Below, in pieces: positions 1 to 5,252 of a DNA stretch of 35,527 bases (position 1 is the first letter of the stretch; every line of letters begins with the position of its first letter). Position numbers and translations under genes: made by a program. The notes beneath the pieces were generated by a model, which saw only the letters and a program-made list of their open reading frames with translations, did not search any database and was not told the DNA's origin. This stretch comes from a virus: the IMG/VR virus record IMGVR_UViG_3300047548_000149, positions 1 through 35,527 of that record. One strand, 5' to 3'.

Positions 1-1494
1 TTCGAATACTAAAACATCGGATGTTCCTAAAGTTAGATTTCCATTAAGTTGAATACTATGGTTAAATGTTGTAGTTCCTGTACCAGCACCAATTGAAATT
101 GCAGTAGCAGCACCACCAATGTTTAGTATAGTAACACCAGTATTTAGCAAATTAAATGTCGATGAAGCAGAACCAACACTGCTACCATTAATATTAAAAT
201 CTCCACTAGTGTTCAATGTAGCAGCAGTTATTGAAAGTGTTCCTCCACCAATTGAGCCTGTTCCACCAGATGCTAGAATTCTAGAGTCATAATCCACTGC
301 AGTTGCTCCAGAGTGGAAGTCTAAAAATGGGGTTGAAGATGTACCATCTGTTCTTCCAATTTCAATGCTATTGTTGTGAGCACTATCAATTGTAATCTTA
401 GTAGAAAATGTTGGGTTTGTTGCAAAGACAAGAGAGCCTGTTCCAGTTTCATCGGAAACTACTCCTGCTAGTTGTGAGGATGTGGTAGATGCAAATTGTG
501 CAAGAGTTCCAGATGTTACTGCAAGACCAGCTTCAGATGCGGTTTGATTTTTCCAAAGCCCAGAAGCATCGTCCCAAGCAAGAACTTCATTATCTAAAAT
601 ATCATCTTCTGTTTCAATTTGAACTCCATGAAGTTCATTAAGTTCATATCCATTTTGAACATTAACAAAAATTTCTCCAGCAGTTGCATGAGCTTTTACT
701 ACATATCCAACAAATACTAGATGTGCAGGTTCTGCTGGAATAGATGTTTGATATCCACCAGCAGTAGATGATAGCCAAAGTGCAGAACCCTCTGTAAGAC
801 CAAATGTATCAACTCCACGAAGAACACCAAATGTAGTTACGAATCCTTCTGCTCCATCGGCAATTGATTCTGATGTAAGACCTAGAGTTTTTGAGGATGT
901 AGTTTCAGCATCAGCATCGGCGAGGGCGATAGTCGGTCTTTGACCCTGTGCTCCATTAATATAAACAACTTTACCCTTATCAATAGCGGAGCCTGTTGCA
1001 TTTTTTACAAGAGCAACCTGTGTTTGTCCAACACCAATTTCAACATTTGGATTAAGAATAACTTTTGGAAGACCATCGCCAGAGTCCCAATACATTGTGC
1101 CAGTAGCAGTAGATGATGCCTCTGGAGTAGTATCAAAAGTAATATAGTCTGGATATGTAATTGAATCCACATTGGTATAGTTACCTGCGGAATTAATAGT
1201 AATTGAGTCTGTTGTAGCATCTGTAGTTATAGAAACATTTGTGCCAGCAACAAGCGTAAGTGTGTCAGTAGATGAATCTGCAACTACACTGTCTTGTCCA
1301 GATACTGAAATTGTTTTAAAAGAATCTGATGCAGAACCACCTGCACCACCAACAGTAGTCCAAGAACCATTTGCATAAAGCCTAATAACATCGCTAGCAG
1401 TATTATAATAAATATCACCTTCATCGGCAGATGCAGGGTCAGATGCTAGGTTCAATAGGTTTACAGGAACATTAAACTTACGATTACTTGCCAT
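1..1494 (-). CDS. Tail fibre / receptor-binding structural protein, C-terminus cut by window edge
   Basis: An open frame runs from ATG at 1494 to base 1 without a stop (498 codons), so the C-terminus lies outside the window. The protein is rich in Ser, Thr, Gly, Ala and Asn and poor in Cys, as expected for an extended beta-structured fibre. The N-terminus reads MASNRKFNVPVNLL, followed by DEGDIYYNT and a WTTVGG segment, a common fibre start. The middle (GKVVYINGAQGQRP ... GLTEGSALWLSSTAGGYQT ... VGYVVKAHA) resembles a domain widespread in phage fibres. The last visible part (STFNLLNTG, LNIGGAATAISIGAGTGTTT) matches a repeating beta motif common in aquatic phage fibres. It probably mediates host adsorption. 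The start overlaps the preceding stop in a TAATG pentamer, and GGAG lies upstream. Fibre identity is fairly sure; the ligand is unknown. Confidence 0.85.
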   Translation of the reverse strand, partial: MASNRKFNVPVNLLNLASDPASADEGDIYYNTASDVIRLYANGSWTTVGGAGGSASDSFKTISVSGQDSVVADSSTDTLTLVAGTNVSITTDATTDSITINSAGNYTNVDSITYPDYITFDTTPEASSTATGTMYWDSGDGLPKVILNPNVEIGVGQTQVALVKNATGSAIDKGKVVYINGAQGQRPTIALADADAETTSSKTLGLTSESIADGAEGFVTTFGVLRGVDTFGLTEGSALWLSSTAGGYQTSIPAEPAHLVFVGYVVKAHATAGEIFVNVQNGYELNELHGVQIETEDDILDNEVLAWDDASGLWKNQTASEAGLAVTSGTLAQFASTTSSQLAGVVSDETGTGSLVFATNPTFSTKITIDSAHNNSIEIGRTDGTSSTPFLDFHSGATAVDYDSRILASGGTGSIGGGTLSITAATLNTSGDFNINGSSVGSASSTFNLLNTGVTILNIGGAATAISIGAGTGTTTFNHSIQLNGNLTLGTSDVLVFE

Positions 1495-1565
1495 TAATCT
1501 TCACTCCAATGACATTCACATTTGCAAAGAATAAAAGAAAACGATGTATCACAAATACTATGCAT
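1494..1565 (-). CDS. Possible 23-aa Cys-rich peptide
   Basis: A short frame starts at ATG 1565, inside the last codons of the upstream 69-aa gene, and ends with TAA overlapping the fibre ATG (TAATG). The peptide is MHSICDTSFSFILCKCECHW plus SED, with a tight C-K-C-E-C-H cluster that could bind a metal. The exact TAATG junction is used by many real gene pairs in this phage and suggests translational coupling. There is no strong Shine-Dalgarno site and the length is tiny, so chance is a real alternative. I do not recognise a family. Confidence 0.3.
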   Translation of the reverse strand: MHSICDTSFSFILCKCECHWSED

Positions 1566-1767
1566 CTCGTTTAGGCAACTGACGGTTTTTTCTGGCAAAG
1601 AATTTTCCTCCCCAGAATTTTGAAGCTTCTGGCTCAGCAGCGTATAACGCCCTTTGCTGAGCAATAGCAGCACTGCGGGTGCTATGACACCCAACAACTT
1701 CACCGTTTTCTTTAACAACCGCATATCCTTTGCACCCACCATAGTTCCTTTTTATATCCCAAGGCAT
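1558..1767 (-). CDS. Small conserved phage protein (GYAVVKENGEVVGCH family)
   Basis: A 69-aa protein whose core (GCKGYAVVKENGEVVGCH, then TRSAAIAQQRALYA) is a recurring small module of phage genomes. It is seen alone or fused to head or protease proteins, and I know of no established function. A basic C-terminal tail (KFFARKNRQLPKRD) follows. It sits directly downstream of thioredoxin and upstream of the tail fibre. There is no clear Shine-Dalgarno sequence. A TAAAAT hexamer lies 5 bases upstream of the ATG, similar to the leaderless-type starts elsewhere in this phage. An overlapping frame (1494-1742) is less convincing because this one has the family pattern. Confidence 0.75.
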   Translation of the reverse strand: MPWDIKRNYGGCKGYAVVKENGEVVGCHSTRSAAIAQQRALYAAEPEASKFWGGKFFARKNRQLPKRDA

Positions 1768-1772
1768 AGTCT

Positions 1773-1778
1773 ATTTTA
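1773..1778 (-). promoter_or_regulatory. TAAAAT box 5 bases before ATG 1767
   Basis: TAAAAT (one mismatch to TATAAT) ends 5 bases before the ATG of the 69-aa gene, right after the thioredoxin stop. This is a weaker member of the leaderless-type series; no -35. Confidence 0.3.
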
Positions 1779-2066
1779 TCACAAATCGAGGTCTTTTGCG
1801 AGTGCATACTTGGGCTTAGCACCTATGATTTGCTTGTTTACCTGTCCATTTTCAACCAACATTATGACTGGAATAGAAGTAATTCCAAACTCACCTGCTA
1901 GTTCTGGCTCTTCATCTACATTGATTTTAATTAGTTCTAGATTGTGCTCATCTGCTAATTCCTGTAAAACTGGGGCAACCATCTTACATGGTCCACACCA
2001 TTCAGCCCAGAAATCTAGGATAGCCTTTTTATCTTTCACTGAATCTAATAATTCTTGCTTATTCAT
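1779..2066 (-). CDS. Thioredoxin
   Basis: A 95-aa, single-domain thioredoxin. It has the redox-active WCGPCK motif at residues 23-28, the preceding LDFWAE strand, the INVDEEPELAGEFGITSIP segment with the cis-proline (SIPVIM), and the GAKPK turn. It is a little shorter than cellular thioredoxins (about 105 aa), missing part of the last helix. By family it reduces disulfides in the cytoplasm. In a phage it could supply electrons to nucleotide reduction, or act as a partner protein, but I see no ribonucleotide reductase here. The Shine-Dalgarno sequence AAGGAG lies 4 bases before the ATG and is one arm of a perfect 16-bp palindrome (2071-2086), so translation may be structurally controlled. Confidence 0.95.
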   Translation of the reverse strand: MNKQELLDSVKDKKAILDFWAEWCGPCKMVAPVLQELADEHNLELIKINVDEEPELAGEFGITSIPVIMLVENGQVNKQIIGAKPKYALAKDLDL

Positions 2067-2070
2067 AAAA

Positions 2071-2086
2071 CTCCTTATATAAGGAG
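2071..2086 (-). promoter_or_regulatory. Palindrome masking the thioredoxin ribosome binding site
   Basis: CTCCTTATATAAGGAG is a perfect 16-bp palindrome. Its 3' arm is the AAGGAG Shine-Dalgarno site of thioredoxin. Its 5' arm shares the bases CTC with the 3' end of the long-range stem pairing 2084-2096 with 2211-2223. The two structures therefore compete for bases 2084-2086, a layout that could switch ribosome access. Seen in sequence; the function is inferred. Confidence 0.5.
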
Positions 2087-2223
2087 GGTGACGGATGCAA
2101 AATATCCAACTGCACCAAATAGCGTAACGGAATCAGCCTATTACGCTGTCGCAGACCAAGACTCTGCGAATGTCGGGATATCGGAATAAGTAACTACACC
2201 ATCCTAAGATATCCGCCACCCTC
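2084..2223 (-). ncRNA. Candidate structured RNA between tRNA-Asn and thioredoxin
   Basis: This non-coding stretch can fold into a closed multi-branch structure. Bases 2211-2223 pair with 2084-2096 (13 pairs, one G-U). Inside are three perfect 7-bp stems: 2208-2214 with 2176-2182 (GGATATC/GATATCC, sharing bases with the outer stem), 2163-2169 with 2149-2155 (TCGCAGA/TCTGCGA, 7-nt loop), and 2141-2147 with 2121-2127 (AGCGTAA/TTACGCT, 13-nt loop). It lacks a T-arm-like GGTTCGAATCC, so it is not an ordinary tRNA. It could be a thioredoxin leader, a free RNA, or part of a larger RNA together with 2307-2484. Confidence 0.5.
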
Positions 2224-2224
2224 G

Positions 2225-2296
2225 CTGGAATGAGAGGATTCGAACCTCTAACCCGCCGATTAACAATCGGCTGCTCTGCCATTGAGCTACACTCCA
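2225..2296 (-). tRNA. tRNA-Asn (GTT)
   Basis: A 72-nt cloverleaf. Acceptor TGGAGTG pairs with CATTCCA (one G-U). The D arm starts TAGCTC. The anticodon stem GCCGA/TCGGC encloses loop TTGTTAA with anticodon GTT, and the T arm is AGAGG-TTCGAAT-CCTCT. The discriminator is G and CCA is not encoded. Confidence 0.95.
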
Positions 2297-2306
2297 AAAA
2301 TGGACA

Positions 2307-2484
2307 GGTGGATTGTCTATTACCACCAAGGAGAAGTCTAGATACCATTTAAGTACCGCCTTAATCCTACCAGACCTTTACTCCGCTAAGAGTTGAGACG
2401 CTAATCTCAGACCTGTGCAATTCTCGCCCCATCTAGACAAGGGACTTCGTTCTGCCATGTCCCAAGTTCTTCGTCAAGAACTTG
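2307..2484 (-). ncRNA. Candidate structured RNA between tRNA-Thr and tRNA-Asn
   Basis: The 192 bases separating the two tRNAs hold no gene but are full of stems. There is a perfect 9-bp hairpin with a 4-nt loop at 2463-2484 (CAAGTTCTT/AAGAACTTG). A long-range 8-bp helix pairs 2431-2438 with 2336-2343 (GTCTAGAT/ATCTAGAC). Inside it are two directly abutting hairpins, 2394-2409 and 2380-2393, with different stems but the identical loop TTAGCG. A GGTGG/CCACC hairpin pairs 2323-2327 with 2307-2311. Identical loops on unrelated stems suggest selection on the loop sequence. The region lies just after the tRNA-Thr promoter, so it should be transcribed with both tRNAs. Confidence 0.5.
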
Positions 2485-2488
2485 TTTG

Positions 2489-2559
2489 AGCCTCTTGTTG
2501 GAATCGAACCAACACTTGTGCTTTACAAGAGCACTACACTACCATTATGTTAAAGAGGC
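2489..2559 (-). tRNA. tRNA-Thr (TGT)
   Basis: A 71-nt cloverleaf with perfect acceptor GCCTCTT/AAGAGGC, anticodon stem GTGCT/AGCAC around loop CTTGTAA (anticodon TGT), and T arm TGTTGG-TTCGATT-CCAACA. The discriminator is T and CCA is not encoded. It reads ACA, a common codon in this AT-rich genome. A strong promoter ends about 16 bases upstream. Confidence 0.95.
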
Positions 2560-2562
2560 GAA

Positions 2563-2590
2563 CTCCATAGGATAAATATACCCTATGGAG
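2563..2590 (-). promoter_or_regulatory. Inverted repeat around the -10 box of the tRNA promoter
   Basis: A perfect 9-bp inverted repeat CTCCATAGG / CCTATGGAG has a 10-nt loop that contains the -10 box TATATT. In DNA it could be an operator clasping the promoter. In RNA transcribed from upstream it could be a hairpin after the endolysin gene, though no T-run follows. Seen in sequence; role inferred. Confidence 0.5.
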
Positions 2591-2603
2591 AACGAAATGT
2601 CAA
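2575..2603 (-). promoter_or_regulatory. Sigma70-type promoter for tRNA-Thr and downstream RNA
   Basis: Near-consensus boxes: TTGACA at 2603-2598, an exact 17-bp spacer, and TATATT at 2580-2575, followed by TATCCTA as in two other promoters here (3879-3907 and 17469-17497). The predicted start is near 2568, about 9 bases before tRNA-Thr. The -35 box begins 4 bases after the endolysin stop codon. Confidence 0.75.
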
Positions 2604-2606
2604 TAG

Positions 2607-3401
2607 CTACTTGACTTTTGCTGCAAGTTTTTTAAACTCTGCAAATGTTTTTGGACCAACAATTCCATCAGCAGCACCAAATTTTGTATTTGCTTTTTGC
2701 CAAGCAATAACTGCCTTTTTAGTTACTGGACCATACTGACCATCTACTGCTTTTCCAGTTAGACCAACAGCCTTTTGAATAACCTTGATATACTCTCCGA
2801 CCTCACCTGGCTGGATTGGGTCATTTGGATATGCCGCTGGGTCATGTGGTTTTTCAGCCTTTGGCTTAAGAGCCTTTTCAGGACCTGGAAACTTTGGACG
2901 ACCAAAGCCAACAATGCTAATCATTACATTGCCCTTATTCTTCTTGTATCCACGAACTTTCTTAAGAACCATGCCACCATTTCTTTGGTCTCCAGTAACA
3001 CCAGCAGTATTACCTTCAACGGTTGTCACAGTTCCATCGCCATTGTCTTTAATAACAATACCGACATGCGAAATTCGCTCGACACCATCTCCAGGAAAAT
3101 TGAAATAAGCGACATCTCCTGGTTGTGGTTTTGCATCTTTTGCATCAAACCATGACTTTGCCTTTTGAAATGCTGCTGCTCCATTTGGTGTGTAGATTGT
3201 TGCCTTATCACCAGGAAGCTTAAATCCTGCTTGATTTGCACACCAGATTACAAATGAACCACACCATGCAACAAAGTTAGCACCTGTAAAAGCACCGTAC
3301 TTGGTTTGATTATCTTTTGGACCTTCAACAACGCCGACTTCTTTGAGAGCAACCTCTACAAACTTTTCGGCAGTGCCAAGTTCCGCTGGTTTCTTAGCCA
3401 T
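2607..3401 (-). CDS. Endolysin: CHAP domain plus peptidoglycan-binding domain
   Basis: A 264-aa lysis enzyme. Residues about 10-170 form a CHAP (NlpC/P60-like) cysteine peptidase/amidase domain, with the probable nucleophile C47 in AWCGSF, H112 in ISHVGIV and a polar E129/N131 in VEGNT. After a proline/lysine linker (about 170-197), residues 200-262 are a PG_binding_1 domain (EYIKVIQKAVGL, DGQYGPVTKKAVIAWQK, DGIVGPKTFAEF). It should cut the peptide part of host peptidoglycan at lysis. There is no signal peptide, so a holin is expected elsewhere. I chose ATG 3401 because it is preceded by AGAAGAGG. An open extension to 3539 runs through tRNA-Glu and is not coding. The gene is flanked by tRNAs on both sides, an unusual place for a lysis gene. 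Confidence 0.92.
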   Translation of the reverse strand: MAKKPAELGTAEKFVEVALKEVGVVEGPKDNQTKYGAFTGANFVAWCGSFVIWCANQAGFKLPGDKATIYTPNGAAAFQKAKSWFDAKDAKPQPGDVAYFNFPGDGVERISHVGIVIKDNGDGTVTTVEGNTAGVTGDQRNGGMVLKKVRGYKKNKGNVMISIVGFGRPKFPGPEKALKPKAEKPHDPAAYPNDPIQPGEVGEYIKVIQKAVGLTGKAVDGQYGPVTKKAVIAWQKANTKFGAADGIVGPKTFAEFKKLAAKVK

Positions 3402-3428
3402 ATATTTTTTACCTCTTCTAATTAGATT

Positions 3429-3445
3429 TGATAGCTTGGCTATCA
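3429..3445 (-). promoter_or_regulatory. Hairpin between tRNA-Glu and endolysin
   Basis: TGATAGC and GCTATCA form a perfect 7-bp stem with a 3-nt loop, starting 1 base after the tRNA-Glu 3' end. There is no T-run, so it is more likely a processing or stability element than an intrinsic terminator. Confidence 0.4.
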
Positions 3446-3446
3446 G

Positions 3447-3519
3447 CACCCCCAACGAGATTCGAACTCGTGGTTTCTTCCGTGAGAGGGAAGCGTCATG
3501 ACCGCTAGACCATGGGGGC
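3447..3519 (-). tRNA. tRNA-Glu (CTC)
   Basis: A 73-nt cloverleaf. Acceptor GCCCCCA/TGGGGGT, TCTAGCGG D-loop typical of tRNA-Glu, anticodon stem CTTCC/GGAAG with loop CTCTCAC (anticodon CTC), and T arm ACGAG-TTCGAAT-CTCGT. The discriminator is G and CCA is not encoded. It reads only GAG, the rarer glutamate codon expected in an AT-rich genome. Confidence 0.95.
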
Positions 3520-3523
3520 TTAG

Positions 3524-3542
3524 ATTGTGATTTTATCACAAT
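3524..3542 (-). repeat. Inverted repeat upstream of tRNA-Glu
   Basis: ATTGTGAT and ATCACAAT form a perfect 8-bp inverted repeat around AAA, between tRNA-Arg and tRNA-Glu. It contains TAAAAT, a possible weak -10 box without a recognisable -35. It could be an RNA hairpin separating two tRNAs for processing, or an operator. Confidence 0.4.
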
Positions 3543-3557
3543 GAGTATTTACATTAG

Positions 3558-3632
3558 CACCCCCTGCAGGATTCGAACCTGCGACCTAATGGGTAGAAGC
3601 CATTCGCTCTGAATCCGCTGAGCTAAGGGGGC
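3558..3632 (-). tRNA. tRNA-Arg (TCT)
   Basis: A 75-nt cloverleaf with acceptor GCCCCCT/AGGGGGT (first pair G-U), D arm TAGCTCAGCGG, anticodon stem AATGG/CCATT around loop CTTCTAC (anticodon TCT), and T arm GCAGG-TTCGAAT-CCTGC. The discriminator is G and CCA is not encoded. It reads AGA, frequent in this AT-rich genome. Confidence 0.95.
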
Positions 3633-3637
3633 AATTT

Positions 3638-3871
3638 TTAGTTAGCTGCAGGTGAAGGTTTTGCGTTAATGAATTCTCTATCATCAATAATTTCAAAAGC
3701 ATATTCACGAATCTTAGATTCGCTTTTAGTGAAATGATGACCACAGAAAAATAGGTCACCATTAATACCATTTACCCATACAAATGCTTCTGCATTGCAT
3801 GCGTCACAACGGTCAGCCGTTGTTGTTTGTCGCTGTTTAACTGTTTCTTGTGTCTCTACTGTCTCTGTCAT
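3638..3871 (-). CDS. Small zinc-binding-type protein (DUF7455-like) typical of actinobacteria
   Basis: A 77-aa protein with core ADRCDACNAEAFVWVNGINGDLFFCGHH, where C-x2-C and C-G-H-H look like a compact metal site. The pattern is a well-known small family of actinobacteria and their phages, usually annotated DUF7455, of unknown function. It is the best host hint in the window. The gene ends 5 bases before tRNA-Arg and is probably co-transcribed with it. It has its own near-consensus promoter (3879-3907), whose predicted start falls on the ATG or one base before, and there is no Shine-Dalgarno site, so the message is probably leaderless. Confidence 0.85.
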   Translation of the reverse strand: MTETVETQETVKQRQTTTADRCDACNAEAFVWVNGINGDLFFCGHHFTKSESKIREYAFEIIDDREFINAKPSPAAN

Positions 3872-3878
3872 AAGGATA

Positions 3879-3907
3879 AGTATATAACAATATTAGTCAG
3901 TTGTCAA
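3879..3907 (-). promoter_or_regulatory. Sigma70-type promoter with leaderless geometry
   Basis: TTGACA at 3907-3902, an exact 17-bp spacer, TATACT at 3884-3879, then TATCCTT and the ATG at 3871. The -35 sits in the last codons of the upstream 93-aa gene. Box sequences, spacer and TATCC tract match the promoters at 2575-2603 and 17469-17497. Confidence 0.8.
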
Positions 3908-4174
3908 GTGTTTTTCAAAACGAGTATCGGACAAATACCCCATTGCTTTTTCTGTCTTTTTCCATTCTTCTGGAAGCATTTCAACTAGACCTAGTGCTCT
4001 AGCTCTACGAATAATATGACGCTTTGCTGCAGCATAATTTCCAGCTCTACCGACAGACTGTATGGCGTTTTGAAGGTCTGCTTCATCTGCAATTGGAAAT
4101 GAGCCATCTTTCATTGCTTGCCCATTGGCAGCCATTCTGCGTCTTTGTGATGCTGAATAATCTCTTTTTTCCAC
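3893..4174 (-). CDS. Small protein with a 'KRDYS...AAAKRHIIRRARALG' domain (DUF6582-like)
   Basis: A 93-aa protein from the GTG at 4174, or 96 aa from the GTG at 4183. I prefer 4174 because it overlaps the previous stop as TAGTG and has AAGGA about 10 bases upstream, whereas 4183 is almost on top of that site. The conserved core is KRDYSASQRRRMA, GSFPIADEADLQNAIQSVGRA and AAKRHIIRRARALGL. In many phages this module is the C-terminal part of prohead proteases or other head proteins, and its function is not established. Here it is a free-standing gene, transcribed just after the terminase cluster, which suggests a role in head assembly (inference). Confidence 0.8.
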   Translation of the reverse strand: MEKRDYSASQRRRMAANGQAMKDGSFPIADEADLQNAIQSVGRAGNYAAAKRHIIRRARALGLVEMLPEEWKKTEKAMGYLSDTRFEKHLTTD

Positions 4175-4872
4175 TACTTCCACTTCCTTAAATCAAACGC
4201 TGAGCCAGACCATTTCTTCATGTTTTTAATCTGGTTCCATTTAGTGCGAGACCAAGAAAATCCTGCATCTCCACCCCATAAGTCCCAAGCAACTCTACCT
4301 GGACTTGGAAAACCTTCTTCACCAGAATTAAATCCAGTGGCTTGCTTATCTACTTCGTGACGAGAAAAGAAAGAGTACATTCTTGCAACTGTAGATGGAG
4401 TAAGATTAGTTCCATTTACAATTTGATTTGCACGAGCAAGACCAACTCTTGTTCCTCCACGCTTTCCTTCTGCTTTCCATGCTAACGCTCTACGAGCAGC
4501 AGCCTTCATGCCATCGGTTGGACGAAGATTAATATCTGCCTTATACATTTCATCATACTTTTCCCAGTCTTCCATGTCGTCTTCATCATCATCCATATTT
4601 TCCATAGAATGACCTTCAAGGGTCTCTAGTCTTTCGGCATCAGAATGCATCATGCCAATGCTGAATGGGGTAGGCATCCACTGACCGCCTTCTTCTTCCA
4701 TGTAAATTCTAACTGACATTGCTGGATTTTCTGGTGGCATAGACTCAAGTGCATATCTATCTCCTGGAGTTCCGAGAGTTCCACCCTCAATCATAATGTG
4801 TTCTACACGACCATGAACTACTCCAGCAGCAGTTCTGCCCATTACATAGTCGCCTTCTTTAATGTGTGCCAT
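4174..4872 (-). CDS. Putative head-associated protein with beta-barrel N-terminus and RHEVDK/LWGGD domain
   Basis: A 232-aa, two-domain protein. Residues 1-70 (HIKEGDYVMGRTAAGVVHGRVE ... YALE) look like a small Tudor/SH3-type barrel. An acidic linker (about 90-110, MDDDEDDMED) follows. Residues about 115-225 contain PTDGMKAAARRALAWKAEGKRGG, SFFSRHEVDKQ and GFPSPGRVAWDLWGGDAG, a conserved module found in phage head or protease polyproteins, of unknown activity. The gene follows terminase and a 122-aa unknown and overlaps the 93-aa protein, whose domain is also usually part of head proteins. The ATG is preceded by TATAAT and exactly 6 bases, with no good Shine-Dalgarno, so its message may be leaderless. 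Confidence 0.75.
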   Translation of the reverse strand: MAHIKEGDYVMGRTAAGVVHGRVEHIMIEGGTLGTPGDRYALESMPPENPAMSVRIYMEEEGGQWMPTPFSIGMMHSDAERLETLEGHSMENMDDDEDDMEDWEKYDEMYKADINLRPTDGMKAAARRALAWKAEGKRGGTRVGLARANQIVNGTNLTPSTVARMYSFFSRHEVDKQATGFNSGEEGFPSPGRVAWDLWGGDAGFSWSRTKWNQIKNMKKWSGSAFDLRKWK

Positions 4873-4875
4873 AGG

Positions 4876-5244
4876 TTAATTATACCCTTCTTTTTTACTT
4901 AAATCATTAAATATCTGTATGAATAGGACAAATTCATCTTCTTCAAGCTCTTCTTTTGCCTTTATGTGGTCAAGGCTATTCTCGTTCAGGCTGATGTTCC
5001 AGTCACCTTCTTCATTTATTGGATTCATCTCAATAAATCCTTTATTCCAGATACCAAATAGCGTATCATTTACGATTTGTTCATGAATCTCATAGAATTC
5101 TGGCATTGTTAAAAGCTCGTCTGAAAATCTATATAGTGGATTTCCATCTGGTGTATATCCAACTACAATTAAATATCCTTCATCTACAAACAACCTAAAC
5201 ATTTCAGCTATTTCTTCCTGACTAATTTCAAAATCGTCTTCCAT
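4876..5244 (-). CDS. Acidic protein of unknown function
   Basis: A 122-aa strongly acidic protein, with runs such as KAKEELEEDEFV and many Glu/Asp. I do not recognise a family. The N-terminal part (ISQEEIAEMFRLFVDEGYLIVVGYTPDGNPLYRFSDE) has the helix-then-hairpin rhythm of a winged-helix fold, which would fit a small regulatory or adaptor protein, but this is only a pattern impression. The start is clear: AGGAGG lies just before ATG 5244. It begins 8 bases after the terminase large subunit stop, so it is in the same operon. Confidence 0.75.
   Translation of the reverse strand: MEDDFEISQEEIAEMFRLFVDEGYLIVVGYTPDGNPLYRFSDELLTMPEFYEIHEQIVNDTLFGIWNKGFIEMNPINEEGDWNISLNENSLDHIKAKEELEEDEFVLFIQIFNDLSKKEGYN
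4879..4884 (-). promoter_or_regulatory. TATAAT box 6 bases before ATG 4872
   Basis: GGG-TATAAT-TAACCT-ATG: the -10-like box ends exactly 6 bases before the start codon, so transcription would begin at the A of ATG. No -35-like hexamer is visible 16-18 bases upstream. The box overlaps the last codons of the upstream gene. Confidence 0.5.
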
Positions 5245-5252
5245 ATGCCCTC

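Noticed and set aside
1494-1742. 82-aa minus-strand frame overlapping the 69-aa gene
   Set aside because: The overlapping 69-aa frame has a recognised family pattern. Only the last 23 codons of this frame are kept as a possible peptide.
1654-2082. Plus-strand open frame of 142 aa opposite thioredoxin
   Set aside because: Low-complexity antisense product covering thioredoxin and its upstream region. Thioredoxin is certain on the minus strand and no plus-strand ribosome site or family is seen.
2133-2348. 71-aa minus-strand frame across tRNA-Asn
   Set aside because: It translates a tRNA gene and structured RNA, so it is not coding.
3402-3539. N-terminal extension of the endolysin
   Set aside because: It reads through tRNA-Glu. 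ATG 3401 has a proper ribosome binding site.
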